This document shows positions 1 to 9,306 of a stretch of DNA of 64,000 nt, piece by piece (within the stretch, counting starts at the first letter, position 1; the number at the start of each line of letters is the position of its first letter). The stretch spans positions 2,976,001 to 3,040,000 of the forward strand of contig NZ_CP021323.1 in assembly GCF_002155145.1 (NCBI RefSeq). Direction: 5' to 3'. The notes beneath the pieces were generated by a model. The model searched no databases and was not told the origin of the DNA. It saw only the letters and a program-made list of their open reading frames with translations. The DNA is from Kushneria konosiri. GTDB lineage: Bacteria; Pseudomonadota; Gammaproteobacteria; Pseudomonadales; Halomonadaceae. The translations under genes were made by a program, and so were the position numbers.

Positions 1-2
1 AG

Positions 3-950
3 TATCCACCGGCCTCGACGGTCAAGCCCTACATGGCGTCAGCGGGTCTGGAATATGGCTTGATCACGCCTTCCGATACGGTCTATGACCCGGGTTACTA
101 CCAGTTGCCCAACGACTCCAGACGCTATCGTAACTGGTTGCGCTGGGGGCATGGGCGAGTTGACATGAAGCGCGCCATTACGGTTTCCAACGATACCTAT
201 TTCTTTACGCTGGCCCACCGAATGGGGATCGATCGACTCTCCAGTTTCATGCACAAGTATGGGTTTGGCGAGGATCACAGCCTGGATGTCTGGGGCGCGG
301 GCAGCGGCCTGATGCCCAGTCGTGACTGGAAGCGTGGTCGCTACAATCAGGTCTGGTACCCGGGAGAGACGCTGTCGGTTGGTATTGGCCAGGGCTACTG
401 GCTGGCCACGCCCCTGCAAATGGCCACCGCCGTGGCCGTCATGGCCAACAAGGGCAAATGGGTTCGTCCTCACCTGGCCATGGAAGTAGGGGACAAAAAA
501 ATTGCACCTCCTTTCGAAAATACTCCTGATGACATCAAGCTGGACAATTCCCACTGGTGGGATCTGATCCACGATGCCATGGAGAACGTCATGACCGGCA
601 GCGAGGGCTCGGGACGTGCTTCAGGTCGTAATCTTCAATATCGCATGGGAGGCAAGTCAGGCACGGCACAGGTCTTTACGCTGGGGCAAAAGGAGAAGTA
701 CAACGCCTCCGAGCTTGAGGAGCGTTTACATGATCATGCCCTGTTCACGGCCTTTGCTCCGGTAGATGACCCTAAAATCGCGGTGGCGGTCATCGTTGAA
801 AACGGTGGCGGCGGCAGCAGGGTAGCCGCTCCCATTGCGCGAGAAATGCTGGATGCCTGGATATTGCCCACCATGAAATCCAGCGAGGAAGCGCAGCGTC
901 ATGCCCGGCAAAACGAAAACACCGCTCAGCGGATTGCAACGGGAGACTGA
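3..950 (+). CDS. mrdA: Penicillin-binding protein 2 (elongasome transpeptidase), 5'-truncated by window edge
   Basis: C-terminal transpeptidase part of PBP2, the inner-membrane DD-transpeptidase that crosslinks peptidoglycan during rod elongation with RodA. The frame is open from the first bases of the window, so the N-terminal anchor and pedestal domain lie outside. All three penicillin-binding motifs are visible: STVK (catalytic Ser, about 6 residues after the left edge), SND in the stretch SNDTYF, and KSGTAQ (KTG-type) near residue 220. The first internal ATG (33) follows the catalytic Ser and cannot be the true start. The stop lies two bases before rodA, so the two genes are translationally linked as in the classical mrdA-mrdB operon. 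Confidence 0.95.
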   Translation, partial: YPPASTVKPYMASAGLEYGLITPSDTVYDPGYYQLPNDSRRYRNWLRWGHGRVDMKRAITVSNDTYFFTLAHRMGIDRLSSFMHKYGFGEDHSLDVWGAGSGLMPSRDWKRGRYNQVWYPGETLSVGIGQGYWLATPLQMATAVAVMANKGKWVRPHLAMEVGDKKIAPPFENTPDDIKLDNSHWWDLIHDAMENVMTGSEGSGRASGRNLQYRMGGKSGTAQVFTLGQKEKYNASELEERLHDHALFTAFAPVDDPKIAVAVIVENGGGGSRVAAPIAREMLDAWILPTMKSSEEAQRHARQNENTAQRIATGD

Positions 951-952
951 CG

Positions 953-2092
953 ATGATGATCGACTACTGGCAGCGGGTTTATCGCCGTAGCCGTCGGCAC
1001 TACCAGCGTCTGAGCTGGCGTACCCTGCACCTTGACCCCTGGCTGTTGCTGGCATTGTTGACCATCGTGACAGGTGGTTTGATCGTGCTTTATAGCGCTG
1101 GTGGTGAATCTACCTATCTGGTGGAAGCCCAGGCGCTTCGATTCTGTGCCGCTTTTTTGGTCATGCTGCTGATCGCGCAGTTTTCACCACGCACCATGCA
1201 GCGCCTTGCCTGGTTTTTCTACATTGTGGTGACCCTGATGCTGGTCGCCGTTGACGTTATTGGCACCCATGCCATGGGAGCTCAGCGCTGGCTTACCATT
1301 CCCGGTGTCATTCGTTTTCAGCCCTCCGAGCTCATGAAGCTTGCCATGCCGATGACCATTGCCGCTTATCTATCGCGACGGGTCTTGCCGCCCGGGTGGC
1401 TGGATCTAATGGTCTGTCTGTTGTTGATGGGGCTGCCGGTTGGTTTGATTGCCAATCAGCCCGATCTGGGGACTTCCATGCTGGTCGCAGCCTCTGGCGT
1501 TTTCGTGGTCCTGCTGGCCGGGCTTTCCTGGCGCTTTATTGCCATGTGTGCAGCGTTTGGAATCGCTGCCATGCCGCTTTTGTGGTTCAACATGCATCAG
1601 TATCAGCGCCAGCGGGTGCTGACCCTGCTGAATCCGGAAAGCGACCCGCTGGGGGCTGGCTGGAACATCATTCAGTCAAAGACGGCCATCGGTTCCGGGG
1701 GAATCCATGGCAAGGGCTGGATGCAGGGGACGCAGTCGCAGCTTGAGTTTCTGCCTGAACGACATACCGATTTTATCGGGGCCGTATTGGGCGAAGAATT
1801 TGGGCTGATTGGCATGGTCGTGCTGATGAGCTGTTATTTACTGCTGATATGGCGAGGCCTTTACATGGCCAACCAGGCTCACGACACCTTTGGTCGATTG
1901 CTGGGGGGGAGTCTGGTTCTGACCTTTTTTGTGTATGTCTTCGTCAACGTTGGCATGGTCAGCGGCGTACTGCCGGTTGTAGGGGTGCCGTTGCCATTGA
2001 TCAGTTATGGCGGGACAGCCAGCGTGACCCTGATGGCCGGCTTCGGTATGCTGATGGCCGTTTTTACACACCACAAGATCACGCCACGCTAA
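953..2092 (+). CDS. rodA: Rod-shape SEDS peptidoglycan glycosyltransferase RodA
   Basis: A 379-residue SEDS-family polytopic membrane protein that polymerises lipid II glycan strands in the elongasome together with PBP2. A basic, Tyr/Arg-rich cytoplasmic N-terminus (about 25 residues) is followed by roughly ten hydrophobic segments. The family hallmarks include the segment QPSELMK, the central loop QSKTAIGSGG, the stretch FIGAVLGEEFGLIG and the C-terminal PLPLISYGG motif. Length fits the family (about 370 residues). The start codon directly follows the mrdA stop; the pair is ordered as in most gammaproteobacteria. It is distinguished from FtsW by its partner gene. Confidence 0.96.
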   Translation: MMIDYWQRVYRRSRRHYQRLSWRTLHLDPWLLLALLTIVTGGLIVLYSAGGESTYLVEAQALRFCAAFLVMLLIAQFSPRTMQRLAWFFYIVVTLMLVAVDVIGTHAMGAQRWLTIPGVIRFQPSELMKLAMPMTIAAYLSRRVLPPGWLDLMVCLLLMGLPVGLIANQPDLGTSMLVAASGVFVVLLAGLSWRFIAMCAAFGIAAMPLLWFNMHQYQRQRVLTLLNPESDPLGAGWNIIQSKTAIGSGGIHGKGWMQGTQSQLEFLPERHTDFIGAVLGEEFGLIGMVVLMSCYLLLIWRGLYMANQAHDTFGRLLGGSLVLTFFVYVFVNVGMVSGVLPVVGVPLPLISYGGTASVTLMAGFGMLMAVFTHHKITPR

Positions 2093-2103
2093 AGAGAATC
2101 GGT

Positions 2104-3129
2104 ATGAAGCCGGATCGACGTCCTTCAGGTAAGAAATGGCGCTGGGCCATGGCAATGCTGCTGGCGGTCTCGCCTCTGGTCAATGCGGCGGGCGAATACG
2201 CCCCGAGTACCAACGATCAGGCGCGTGCCATGGTCGACAGGCTGGCAGCGTCAGGGCTTGACCGACGGGAGCTGACCGCTGCGCTTGATCAGGCCAGCCG
2301 TCAGCAGAAGATCATCGATGCCATTTCAAAACCGGCCGAGCGTCATCTGCGCTGGGATCAGTATCGAAACATCTTCATCAAGCCCGAGCGGGTGGCCGGC
2401 GGCGTTAAATTTATCCGTGACCATCGTGATGCCATGGTCCGCGCCGAGCAGGAATACGGCGTGCCTCGCGAGATCATTGCCGCCATCATCGGTGTGGAAA
2501 CCTGGTATGGGGGCAATACCGGCAGCTATCGCGTCATCGATGCCCTGACCACGCTTGCCTTCGACTACCCGCCTCGTAGCGATTTCTTCAGCCGTGAACT
2601 GGCGTCCTTTCTGACCCTCACCAGTGAGCAGGGGCTCGACCCTCTGGAGCTCAAGGGCTCCTATGCCGGGGCCATGGGGCTTCCCCAGTTCATGCCCAGC
2701 AGTTATCAGGCCTACGCGGTCGATTTCAATCACGACGGCATCAAGGATCTCTGGAAGGAGCCGGTGGATGCCATCGGCAGCGTGGCTAATTACTTTGCGG
2801 AGCACGGCTGGCGTCCCGGGCGGCCGCTGACGGTAGCGGCGCATCTTGACGTCTCGGAAAAGCCCGGGAACATTGATTTCAATCAGGCCAGGGCGCCTTA
2901 CATGCGCGTGGCGGATCTTCAGAAACAGGGGGTCGTTGCTGATATCGCGATTCCGGAAGACGAAGAGGTCATTCCACTGGCGCTGGACCATGCCGACGGC
3001 CACAACGACTATCTGTTTGGCCTGCACAATTTCTACGTCATTACCCGCTATAACCATAGCCATCTCTATGCCATGGCCGTCACGACGCTGGCCGAGCAGA
3101 TTCAGGCCGCGCTACAGCGGGAGAGCTAG
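2104..3129 (+). CDS. mltB: Lytic murein transglycosylase B
   Basis: 341-residue periplasmic Slt35/MltB-family lytic transglycosylase, which cleaves the MurNAc-GlcNAc bond with formation of 1,6-anhydro-MurNAc. The ATG at 2104 is preceded by AAAGAGA and gives a signal peptide (basic KKWRW, hydrophobic core, VNA-A cleavage region); no lipobox Cys is present, so this form looks soluble rather than lipid-anchored. The catalytic Glu is E132 in ETWYGGNTG. GAMGLPQFMPSSY and the EF-hand-like segment DFNHDGIKDLW (the Ca2+ loop known in Slt35) are seen further on. It lies 11 bases behind rodA in the wall operon. Confidence 0.94.
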   Translation: MKPDRRPSGKKWRWAMAMLLAVSPLVNAAGEYAPSTNDQARAMVDRLAASGLDRRELTAALDQASRQQKIIDAISKPAERHLRWDQYRNIFIKPERVAGGVKFIRDHRDAMVRAEQEYGVPREIIAAIIGVETWYGGNTGSYRVIDALTTLAFDYPPRSDFFSRELASFLTLTSEQGLDPLELKGSYAGAMGLPQFMPSSYQAYAVDFNHDGIKDLWKEPVDAIGSVANYFAEHGWRPGRPLTVAAHLDVSEKPGNIDFNQARAPYMRVADLQKQGVVADIAIPEDEEVIPLALDHADGHNDYLFGLHNFYVITRYNHSHLYAMAVTTLAEQIQAALQRES

Positions 3130-3130
3130 C

Positions 3131-4069
3131 GTGTTGTCCGCAAAGATTGCTCTGCCCGCGAAAGCCGGTTGTATGGCTGTTCTGATGATCGTGGTAACCC
3201 TTGTGGCCGGCTGTGCTGGCGGCGGGGGAGGGGGGCGATATGCCATGTCACGTGATGCCTATCCTGATCGCCAGGTGGACGTATCAAAAGTGCCTGACGC
3301 CGTCCCCCGCGTGGAGCCGTTATCGCGCGGCGGCAACCAGTCCACTTATCAGGTGCTGGGCAAACGCTATCACGTGCTTTCTTCGAGCAAGGGATACAGT
3401 CAGACGGGGCGCGCTTCCTTTTACGGCCAGAAGTTCCAGGGCTACGACACGGCCAATGGCGAGCAATATGATATGTATACGATGTCGGCGGCACACCGCA
3501 CCCTGCCGCTGCCGACCTTCGCACGGGTAACCAGTCTGGCCAACAACCGCTCTGTCATCGTACGGGTCAATGATCGAGGGCCCTTTCATGACGACCGTCT
3601 GATTGATCTTTCCTATGCAGCAGCGTCTCGACTGGATATGCTCGACGACGGCACTGCCAGAGTGAGGGTCACTGCCATCGACCCTCACCAATGGCAGGCC
3701 CGACACAATAATGAACAGCAGGTGGCGGCGCGCACCGAGGATTCTCCGGGCGCTTCAAGGGTTCAGCCCGTCAGGCCTCAGGAGGCCGCTGTCTCCTCGA
3801 CGCAGCAGCCCGCGCCCGTTGCCGGTCGCAATGATGCAAATAGCGTTGTCTATCTGCAGGTCGCTGCACTGGGATCCAGCGAGCACGCTCAGGTGCTCAG
3901 GGACAAGCTCGAAGCGCGCCTTTCAAGGCCGGTTCGAGTAACACGACATGCCGCCATGCATCGGGTACAGGTGGGCCCGCTCGATGATCCGATCATGGTG
4001 GAATCAGTCAGGTCCGAACTGCATGAAGCAGGCTATGACCAGCTACATCGGGTAACTGGCTCGGACTGA
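3131..4069 (+). CDS. rlpA: Septal ring lytic transglycosylase lipoprotein RlpA
   Basis: 312-residue lipoprotein. The GTG at 3131 follows a GGGAGAG ribosome site and the mltB stop by one base; it supplies the basic n-region needed before the hydrophobic core and lipobox LVAGC. The internal ATG at 3173 would lack positive charges. Residues about 90-175 form the double-psi beta-barrel domain (GRASFYGQKFQGYDTANGE, VNDRGPF with the catalytic Asp), which in Pseudomonas cleaves denuded glycan strands. A proline/glutamine-rich linker leads to a C-terminal SPOR domain (about residues 237-308) that binds denuded glycans at the septum. Confidence 0.93.
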   Translation: MLSAKIALPAKAGCMAVLMIVVTLVAGCAGGGGGGRYAMSRDAYPDRQVDVSKVPDAVPRVEPLSRGGNQSTYQVLGKRYHVLSSSKGYSQTGRASFYGQKFQGYDTANGEQYDMYTMSAAHRTLPLPTFARVTSLANNRSVIVRVNDRGPFHDDRLIDLSYAAASRLDMLDDGTARVRVTAIDPHQWQARHNNEQQVAARTEDSPGASRVQPVRPQEAAVSSTQQPAPVAGRNDANSVVYLQVAALGSSEHAQVLRDKLEARLSRPVRVTRHAAMHRVQVGPLDDPIMVESVRSELHEAGYDQLHRVTGSD

Positions 4070-4094
4070 ATACAAGCAAACAGAGAAAGGCAAT

Positions 4095-5288
4095 ATGACC
4101 CTTTTTGCAGTAAACGTACGCCGCTGGCGCCACCTTGTTGCGTTTTCCTCACTGGCGCTGACCTTGACGGCGGCGCCTGCCATGGCATCCGATGGCCCGT
4201 CACCTACCAGTTTTGTGCCTTCACCGCCCGGTCTTGCAGCGACATCATGGGTTCTGATGGATGCCAAGTCCGGTCGTGTGCTGGTTGAACATGATGCCGA
4301 TGAGCGCGTACCGCCAGCCAGTCTGACCAAGATGATGACGGCCTATATTGCTGAAAGCGAAATCGAAAGCGGCAACATGTCGCCCAGTGATGAAGTTCGT
4401 ATCAGCAAGGAAGCCTGGCAGACCGGTGGCTCACGCATGTTCGTCAAGGTGAACAGCAACGTGCCGGTCAAGGACCTGATGCAGGGCATCGTGGTGCAGT
4501 CAGGCAACGATGCCACGGTGGCCATGGCCGAGCATATTGCCGGAAGTCAGTCGTCATTTGCTGACCTCATGAACGCGCATGCCCGACAGATGGGGCTGCA
4601 AAACACGCATTTCATGAATCCGACCGGTCTGCCGGACCCCGAGCACTACTCATCGGCGCATGACATGGCCATCATTGCGCGTCACATCATCAATGATTTT
4701 CCCGATCATTATTCTTTGTATGCCGAAAAATATTTCACCTGGAACGGCATCAAGCAGCCCAATCGAAATCTGCTGCTGTGGCGCGACAAGTCGGTGGATG
4801 GCCTTAAAACCGGTCACACCGAGGAAGCAGGCTACTGTCTGGTGGCTTCTGCTCAGCAAAGCGATACTCGCCTGATCGCAGCGGTCATGGGCACCAACTC
4901 GGAAGAAGCTCGATCCCAGGAAACCCAGAAGCTTCTAAGCTATGGCTTCCGGTATTTCGAGACCCAGAAGGTTTATGATGCCGGTCAGGAGCTTACAAAA
5001 GCACGCGTCTGGGGCGGCACCCAGGATGAAGGCTCCTTTGGCGTGGCCAAAGATGTCTACCTGACGGCTTCCAAGCAAAACGAGGCAGGGCTTTCCAACC
5101 GCATCAATATCAACGGTGATCTGCAGGCACCCATTGAAGCCGGCCAGCAGTATGGCACCGTCCAGATCGTTCAAAACGACGAGGTTATTGACGAGCAGCC
5201 GCTGGTGGCGCTGGAAAGCATCGAGCAGGGTGGTTTGTTCAAGCGTCTCTGGGATGGCCTGCTGAAGTTTGTTCAGGGCCTGTTCTAG
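4095..5288 (+). CDS. dacA: D-alanyl-D-alanine carboxypeptidase (PBP5/6 family)
   Basis: 397-residue low-molecular-mass PBP that trims the terminal D-Ala from pentapeptides in the periplasm. It has a signal peptide ending near APAMAS, the SxxK motif SLTK (S76, K79), SGN in VQSGNDAT, and KTG in GLKTGHTEEAG. The C-terminal beta domain ends in an amphipathic stretch (LFKRLWDGLLKFVQGLF), the usual membrane-anchoring helix of PBP5/6. The ATG at 4095 is preceded by AAAGG. It closes the mrdA-rodA-mltB-rlpA-dacA cluster and is followed by a very strong terminator. It could equally be called dacC. Confidence 0.95.
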   Translation: MTLFAVNVRRWRHLVAFSSLALTLTAAPAMASDGPSPTSFVPSPPGLAATSWVLMDAKSGRVLVEHDADERVPPASLTKMMTAYIAESEIESGNMSPSDEVRISKEAWQTGGSRMFVKVNSNVPVKDLMQGIVVQSGNDATVAMAEHIAGSQSSFADLMNAHARQMGLQNTHFMNPTGLPDPEHYSSAHDMAIIARHIINDFPDHYSLYAEKYFTWNGIKQPNRNLLLWRDKSVDGLKTGHTEEAGYCLVASAQQSDTRLIAAVMGTNSEEARSQETQKLLSYGFRYFETQKVYDAGQELTKARVWGGTQDEGSFGVAKDVYLTASKQNEAGLSNRININGDLQAPIEAGQQYGTVQIVQNDEVIDEQPLVALESIEQGGLFKRLWDGLLKFVQGLF

Positions 5289-5316
5289 GATCTGAACATC
5301 GGGCTGGTTCGTGACC

Positions 5317-5353
5317 AAAAAGGGGGGATTCGGCTGACGAATCCCCCCTTTTT
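5317..5353 (+). terminator. Strong intrinsic terminator after dacA
   Basis: Perfect 16-bp inverted repeat (arms AAAAAGGGGGGATTCG and CGAATCCCCCCTTTTT) with a 5-base GCTGA loop, ending in a T run. It separates the wall cluster from the lipoate genes. The A/T symmetry would allow function in both directions, but no convergent gene is present. Confidence 0.93.
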
Positions 5354-5410
5354 CAGTAAAATGGCAGGCAATCGGGCGAATCTTAGCCTGCAATGATCAA
5401 GAGGTTTATC

Positions 5411-5737
5411 ATGTCCAGGCCTTCATCTCAAAAGCCTGCTGCTATCCTGTCTTCCCCCGGCGATGACAACAAAAGCCAGGAGGCGCCGAAAATCGAGTTT
5501 CCCTGTGATTATGCCATCAAGATCGTGGGAAACAACGACGTTGAATTTGATCGCGATATGCTGGATATCGTGGAGCGTTTCTCGCCGGAGCTCGATCGCT
5601 CAAAAGTGACGCATCGCGACAGCCGCAACGGCAAGTACCGCTCCCTGCATGTCACCATCTATGCCACTGGCGAAGAGCAGCTCAACGATCTGTTCGTGGC
5701 GCTCAAGGCGACCGGTCGAGTTCAGATGGTGCTTTGA
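5411..5737 (+). CDS. ybeD: YbeD/DUF493 family protein (lipoate-cluster regulator-like)
   Basis: 108-residue protein of the DUF493/YbeD family, a small ferredoxin-like-fold protein habitually encoded between dacA and lipB in gammaproteobacteria. The core is IEFPCDYAIKIVGNND...SRNGKYRSLHVTIYATGEEQLNDLFVAL, ending in RVQMVL. The start at 5411 is preferred to the upstream ATG at 5393 because AAGAGG sits 7 bases before it. Compared with the roughly 87-residue E. coli protein it carries a Ser/Pro-rich N-terminal extension of about 20 residues. Its exact role is unsettled; the position suggests a link to lipoate or wall metabolism. Confidence 0.88.
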   Translation: MSRPSSQKPAAILSSPGDDNKSQEAPKIEFPCDYAIKIVGNNDVEFDRDMLDIVERFSPELDRSKVTHRDSRNGKYRSLHVTIYATGEEQLNDLFVALKATGRVQMVL

Positions 5738-5786
5738 TTGTTATCGCTGACAAGCGCTTTTGCCGGCACTCTCCGAGGTAGTTCTG

Positions 5787-6491
5787 ATGAGTGATACAAG
5801 CCTGGATGATCAGCCCATTGGCGTATATCGTCTAGGGATGTGTGATTACACAACAGTCTGGGAAGCGATGCGTCGTTTTACCGATGAGCGCACCGCCACG
5901 ACGCAGGACCAGATCTGGCTGGTGGAGCATTTTCCCGTCTTCACCCAGGGGCGTGCCGGCAAGCCTGAGCATCTATTGCGTTCAAGCGATATTCCGCTGG
6001 TCCAGAGTGACCGCGGTGGTCAGGTCACTTATCATGGGCCCGGTCAGTTGATCATGTATCCACTGATTGACGTCAAACGGCGTCGTATCGGGGTGCGTGC
6101 CATGGTAGATGCCCTTGAAAATGCCGTTATTCACGTGCTGGGAGAACACGGCATCGATGCCTGTTCGAGATCGGATGCGCCGGGCGTTTATGTGAATGGG
6201 GCCAAGATTGCCTCGCTCGGTCTTCGTATTCGACGCGGCAGCAGCTTTCACGGCATTGCCTTTAATATCGATATGGATCTTTCGCCCTTTGACCATATCA
6301 ATCCCTGCGGCTATGCAGGGCTCAAAATGACACAGCTTCGTGATCTTTTGTCCCGGCCACCGGACATGGCACGCGAGGCACAAGGATTGCTCGGAGCCTT
6401 TGCCGCTGAACTCGGCAACCCCGAGCTTCAGGAAATGGTGAATGCACCCGGGGTGCTGACCCACATTTCTCGAGTAACAGGATCAAACTGA
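5787..6491 (+). CDS. lipB: Octanoyltransferase LipB
   Basis: 234-residue lipoyl(octanoyl) transferase that moves octanoate from acyl-ACP onto the lipoyl domains of 2-oxoacid dehydrogenases and GcvH. The family signature [17 protein letters not shown] is near residue 75, and the acyl-carrying Cys is C174 in [13 protein letters not shown], with the conserved Lys in [11 protein letters not shown]. The ATG at 5787 follows GAGGT; the in-frame codon at 5760 has no ribosome site. The stop overlaps the lipA start (TGATG), giving translational coupling. The octanoyl donor is made by the fatty-acid genes at the far right of this window. Confidence 0.95.
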   Translation: MSDTSLDDQPIGVYRLGMCDYTTVWEAMRRFTDERTATTQDQIWLVEHFPVFTQGRAGKPEHLLRSSDIPLVQSDRGGQVTYHGPGQLIMYPLIDVKRRRIGVRAMVDALENAVIHVLGEHGIDACSRSDAPGVYVNGAKIASLGLRIRRGSSFHGIAFNIDMDLSPFDHINPCGYAGLKMTQLRDLLSRPPDMAREAQGLLGAFAAELGNPELQEMVNAPGVLTHISRVTGSN

Positions 6492-7465
6492 TGACCGAGA
6501 CGACTGCTACCACCCCCAAACAACGGGCCGAAAAAGGCGTCAAGCTGCGTGGCGCCGACAAGGTTTCCCGTATTCCGGTCAAGGTCATTCCGACCGAGAC
6601 CCTGCCGACCAAGCCGAGCTGGCTCAAGGTGCGCATGCCCATCTCGAAAGAGGTGACCCGCATCAAGGAAACCCTGCGACGACACAAGCTCGTGACGGTA
6701 TGCGAAGAAGCCTCCTGCCCCAACCTGGGCGAGTGTTTCAATGGCGGTACTGCCACTTTCATGATCATGGGTGACATCTGCACGCGCCGTTGTCCCTTCT
6801 GTGATGTGGCGCACGGACGCCCCAATGCGCTCAATGAAGATGAGCCGCGCGAGCTGGCCGAAGCCATTGCTGAGATGCGCTTGAAATATGTCGTGATTAC
6901 CTCCGTGGATCGTGATGATCTTCGCGACGGTGGGGCGCAGCATTTCAACAATTGCATTGAAGAGATCCGAAAGCGCAATCCTGATCTCGAAATCGAAGTG
7001 CTGGTACCCGACTTTCGTGGTCGCATGGACAAGGCAATCGATATCATGCGCCAGGAGCCGCCGGATGTGTTTAACCACAACCTTGAGACGGTACCGTCGC
7101 TTTATCGACGCGTTCGCCCTGGCGCGGACTATCAGTGGTCGCTGGACCTGCTCAGGCGCTACAAGGAAGTCCGCCCCGAAGTGCTGACCAAGTCAGGGCT
7201 GATGCTGGGCGTTGGCGAAACCGATGAAGAAGTCATCGAGGTCATGCGTGACCTTCGTGCCCACAACGTCGACATGCTGACGCTGGGGCAGTATATGCAG
7301 CCGTCACGTAACCACTTGCCGGTTGACCGATGGGTGCATCCGGATACCTTTGCCTGGTTTGCCGAAAAGGGGCATGAGATGGGCTTCAAACATGTCGCGT
7401 CCGGCCCACTGGTCCGTTCCAGCTATCATGCCGATAAGCAGGCGCATGGCGAGAAGGTGTCCTGA
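6491..7465 (+). CDS. lipA: Lipoyl synthase LipA
   Basis: 324-residue radical-SAM enzyme that inserts two sulfurs into the octanoyl chain. Both iron-sulfur cluster motifs are present: the auxiliary cluster Cys set in [12 protein letters not shown] and the radical-SAM CTRRCPFC. Other family segments are [43 protein letters not shown] and the C-terminal RSSYHAD with its essential Ser. The N-terminal 50 residues are the basic extension typical of LipA. The ATG overlaps the lipB stop by one base. A terminator follows at 7509. Confidence 0.97.
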   Translation: MTETTATTPKQRAEKGVKLRGADKVSRIPVKVIPTETLPTKPSWLKVRMPISKEVTRIKETLRRHKLVTVCEEASCPNLGECFNGGTATFMIMGDICTRRCPFCDVAHGRPNALNEDEPRELAEAIAEMRLKYVVITSVDRDDLRDGGAQHFNNCIEEIRKRNPDLEIEVLVPDFRGRMDKAIDIMRQEPPDVFNHNLETVPSLYRRVRPGADYQWSLDLLRRYKEVRPEVLTKSGLMLGVGETDEEVIEVMRDLRAHNVDMLTLGQYMQPSRNHLPVDRWVHPDTFAWFAEKGHEMGFKHVASGPLVRSSYHADKQAHGEKVS

Positions 7466-7508
7466 TCACTGTTTAAGCATCCTTTTGCATGGTCATGTTC
7501 TGTCTGTC

Positions 7509-7537
7509 ACGCCCGGTCATGCCGGGCGTTGTCGTTT
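7509..7537 (+). terminator. Intrinsic terminator after lipA
   Basis: Stem ACGCCCGG / CCGGGCGT with a 5-base TCATG loop, followed by TGTCGTTTT. The T tract is interrupted, so efficiency is uncertain. Confidence 0.75.
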
Positions 7538-7625
7538 TCTGCCCTGATGCACGCTGTCGGGTGGATTGAAACTATTTCGCGATGTAACGGTCAGTAACCA
7601 TAACGATCGTCAAGTGGAGGATGCC

Positions 7626-8636
7626 ATGCTGATCAAAACACGAAAGCGTCACCAGATTGGTGAAAATGAAGTGACATCAGAGTCGGTCTATCATGCGCGC
7701 CGTCACTTCATGGCGGGCGTTGCAGGGCTTGGCATGGCCGCCGTGTTGCCACGTAGTGTCTGGGCGGCATCTGAATATGACAATGTCGAGCAGGGCAGCC
7801 GTCCGGACTGGTTTGCCTCACGACTCGACAATACGCACTGGAAGGCAGTCACGGCCGGGGAAAACGACAAGCTGACGCCGTTCAATGACGCCACGCACTA
7901 TAATAATTTCTTTGAGTTCGGCACCAGCAAGGACGACCCCTACAAGCATGCGGGTGCAATGACGACCGAGCCGTGGACCATCGAGGTCGATGGCGAGGTG
8001 GGCAAACCCGGAACGCTGGACATGAACCAGCTGCTGGGTGAACAGCAGCTGGAGGAGCGTATCTACAGGTTGCGCTGCGTCGAGGCCTGGTCGATGGTCA
8101 TTCCCTGGCTGGGGGTACCTCTGTCGGCCATTCTCAAACGTGCCGAGCCGACCAGCGATGCGAAGTACGTGCGCTTTCAGACCCTGATGCGACCCGAGGA
8201 AATGCCGGGGCAGCGTTCACGCTTTGGACTGATCGACTGGCCCTACCAGGAAGGGTTGCGAATGGATGAAGCCATGCATCCGCTCACCCTCCTGAGCGTT
8301 GGCATGTATGGACGCATCCTGCCCAACCAGAACGGCGCGCCCGTACGGCTGGTGGTGCCATGGAAATATGGGTTCAAGAGCATCAAGTCGATTGTGCGCA
8401 TTTCCCTGGTCAAGGAGCAGCCTCCCACGGCCTGGCCTACCATCAATGCCAATGAATATGGCTTTTATTCCAACGTGAATCCGGATGTGGATCATCCGCG
8501 GTGGAGCCAGGCGCGGGAGAGACGTCTACCCAATAGTCTGTTCAGCCCCAACATGATCGACACGCAAATGTTCAACGGGTATGGAGACGAGGTCGCGTCT
8601 CTCTACAAGGGCATGGATCTGCGGAAATATTTCTGA
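7626..8636 (+). CDS. msrP: Periplasmic methionine sulfoxide reductase catalytic subunit MsrP
   Basis: 336-residue molybdopterin enzyme (YedY/sulfite oxidase fold) that reduces oxidised methionines in periplasmic proteins. The ATG at 7626 follows GGAGG by five bases; the ATG at 7621 is out of frame. The N-terminus carries a twin-arginine signal, RRHFMAG, with a hydrophobic core and an SVWA-A cleavage region. The molybdenum-ligand Cys lies in [15 protein letters not shown], and [19 protein letters not shown] is the conserved cofactor-binding segment. Its stop overlaps the msrQ start (TGATG), so the two subunits are coupled. Confidence 0.95.
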   Translation: MLIKTRKRHQIGENEVTSESVYHARRHFMAGVAGLGMAAVLPRSVWAASEYDNVEQGSRPDWFASRLDNTHWKAVTAGENDKLTPFNDATHYNNFFEFGTSKDDPYKHAGAMTTEPWTIEVDGEVGKPGTLDMNQLLGEQQLEERIYRLRCVEAWSMVIPWLGVPLSAILKRAEPTSDAKYVRFQTLMRPEEMPGQRSRFGLIDWPYQEGLRMDEAMHPLTLLSVGMYGRILPNQNGAPVRLVVPWKYGFKSIKSIVRISLVKEQPPTAWPTINANEYGFYSNVNPDVDHPRWSQARERRLPNSLFSPNMIDTQMFNGYGDEVASLYKGMDLRKYF

Positions 8637-9259
8637 TGCGACTCTGGCGATGTAGTGTATTCGTGGCGGCGCTGCTGCCTTTTCTCTGGTGGGCCTGGCA
8701 GGTGGCGGCAGGTCGGGCGGGTCCCGAGCCCGGGCAGTATCTCCTGCTCAATTTTGGCCAGTGTGCGCTAATTTTGCTGCTGCTGACACTGAGTCTTACG
8801 CCGCTCATGAAACTGACCCGCTGGAAGGGCTTTGCGCTCATTCGACGTCAGTTGGGCCTTTGGACCTTTACCTACGGCGTGCTGCATCTGACCAGCTACC
8901 TGCTGTTTATACTGGGACTCGATTTTTCGACGCTGGGGGAAGATCTACAGCGCAGGCCCTATATCATTGTTGGTTTTGCAGCGCTTTTGATGCTGCTGGC
9001 GCTGGCGGTGACGTCCAATCGCTATTCAATGAAGCGACTGGGGAAACGCTGGAAGTTTCTGCACCGGCTGGTGTATATCGCCCTGGGACTGGTGCTTTTG
9101 CATTTTTTCTGGGTGGTGCGCGCCGATATGGCGCAGTGGAGTGGCTATGCCTTGGCCGGTGCCGTCCTGATGCTGCTTCGTATTCCTGCCATTTCTCGCG
9201 CATTGGGCAGGATCGTTCCTAGGCGAGGCGGTACTCGCCGAGCGTCCCGCGCTTCATAA
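8636..9259 (+). CDS. msrQ: MsrP heme b membrane subunit MsrQ
   Basis: 207-residue integral membrane protein of the ferric-reductase-like (YedZ) family that passes quinol-pool electrons to MsrP. About six hydrophobic segments are visible, with His residues in the expected places for heme b ligands (TYGVLHLTSYLLF, KFLHRLVYIALGLVLLHFFW). The positively charged C-terminal tail (RRGGTRRASR) is expected in the cytoplasm. It overlaps msrP by one base and is followed by a bidirectional terminator. Confidence 0.93.
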   Translation: MRLWRCSVFVAALLPFLWWAWQVAAGRAGPEPGQYLLLNFGQCALILLLLTLSLTPLMKLTRWKGFALIRRQLGLWTFTYGVLHLTSYLLFILGLDFSTLGEDLQRRPYIIVGFAALLMLLALAVTSNRYSMKRLGKRWKFLHRLVYIALGLVLLHFFWVVRADMAQWSGYALAGAVLMLLRIPAISRALGRIVPRRGGTRRASRAS

Positions 9260-9289
9260 AAAACGCCGGCACTGTGCCGGCGTTTTTTT
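9258..9289. terminator. Bidirectional terminator between msrQ and the convergent oxidoreductase gene
   Basis: Perfect inverted repeat AAAAAACGCCGGC / GCCGGCGTTTTTT with loop ACTGT. Runs of A and T on both flanks let it serve msrQ (+) and the convergent gene ending at 9307 (-). Confidence 0.9.
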
Positions 9290-9306
9290 ACAAACACAGG
9301 AAGGCG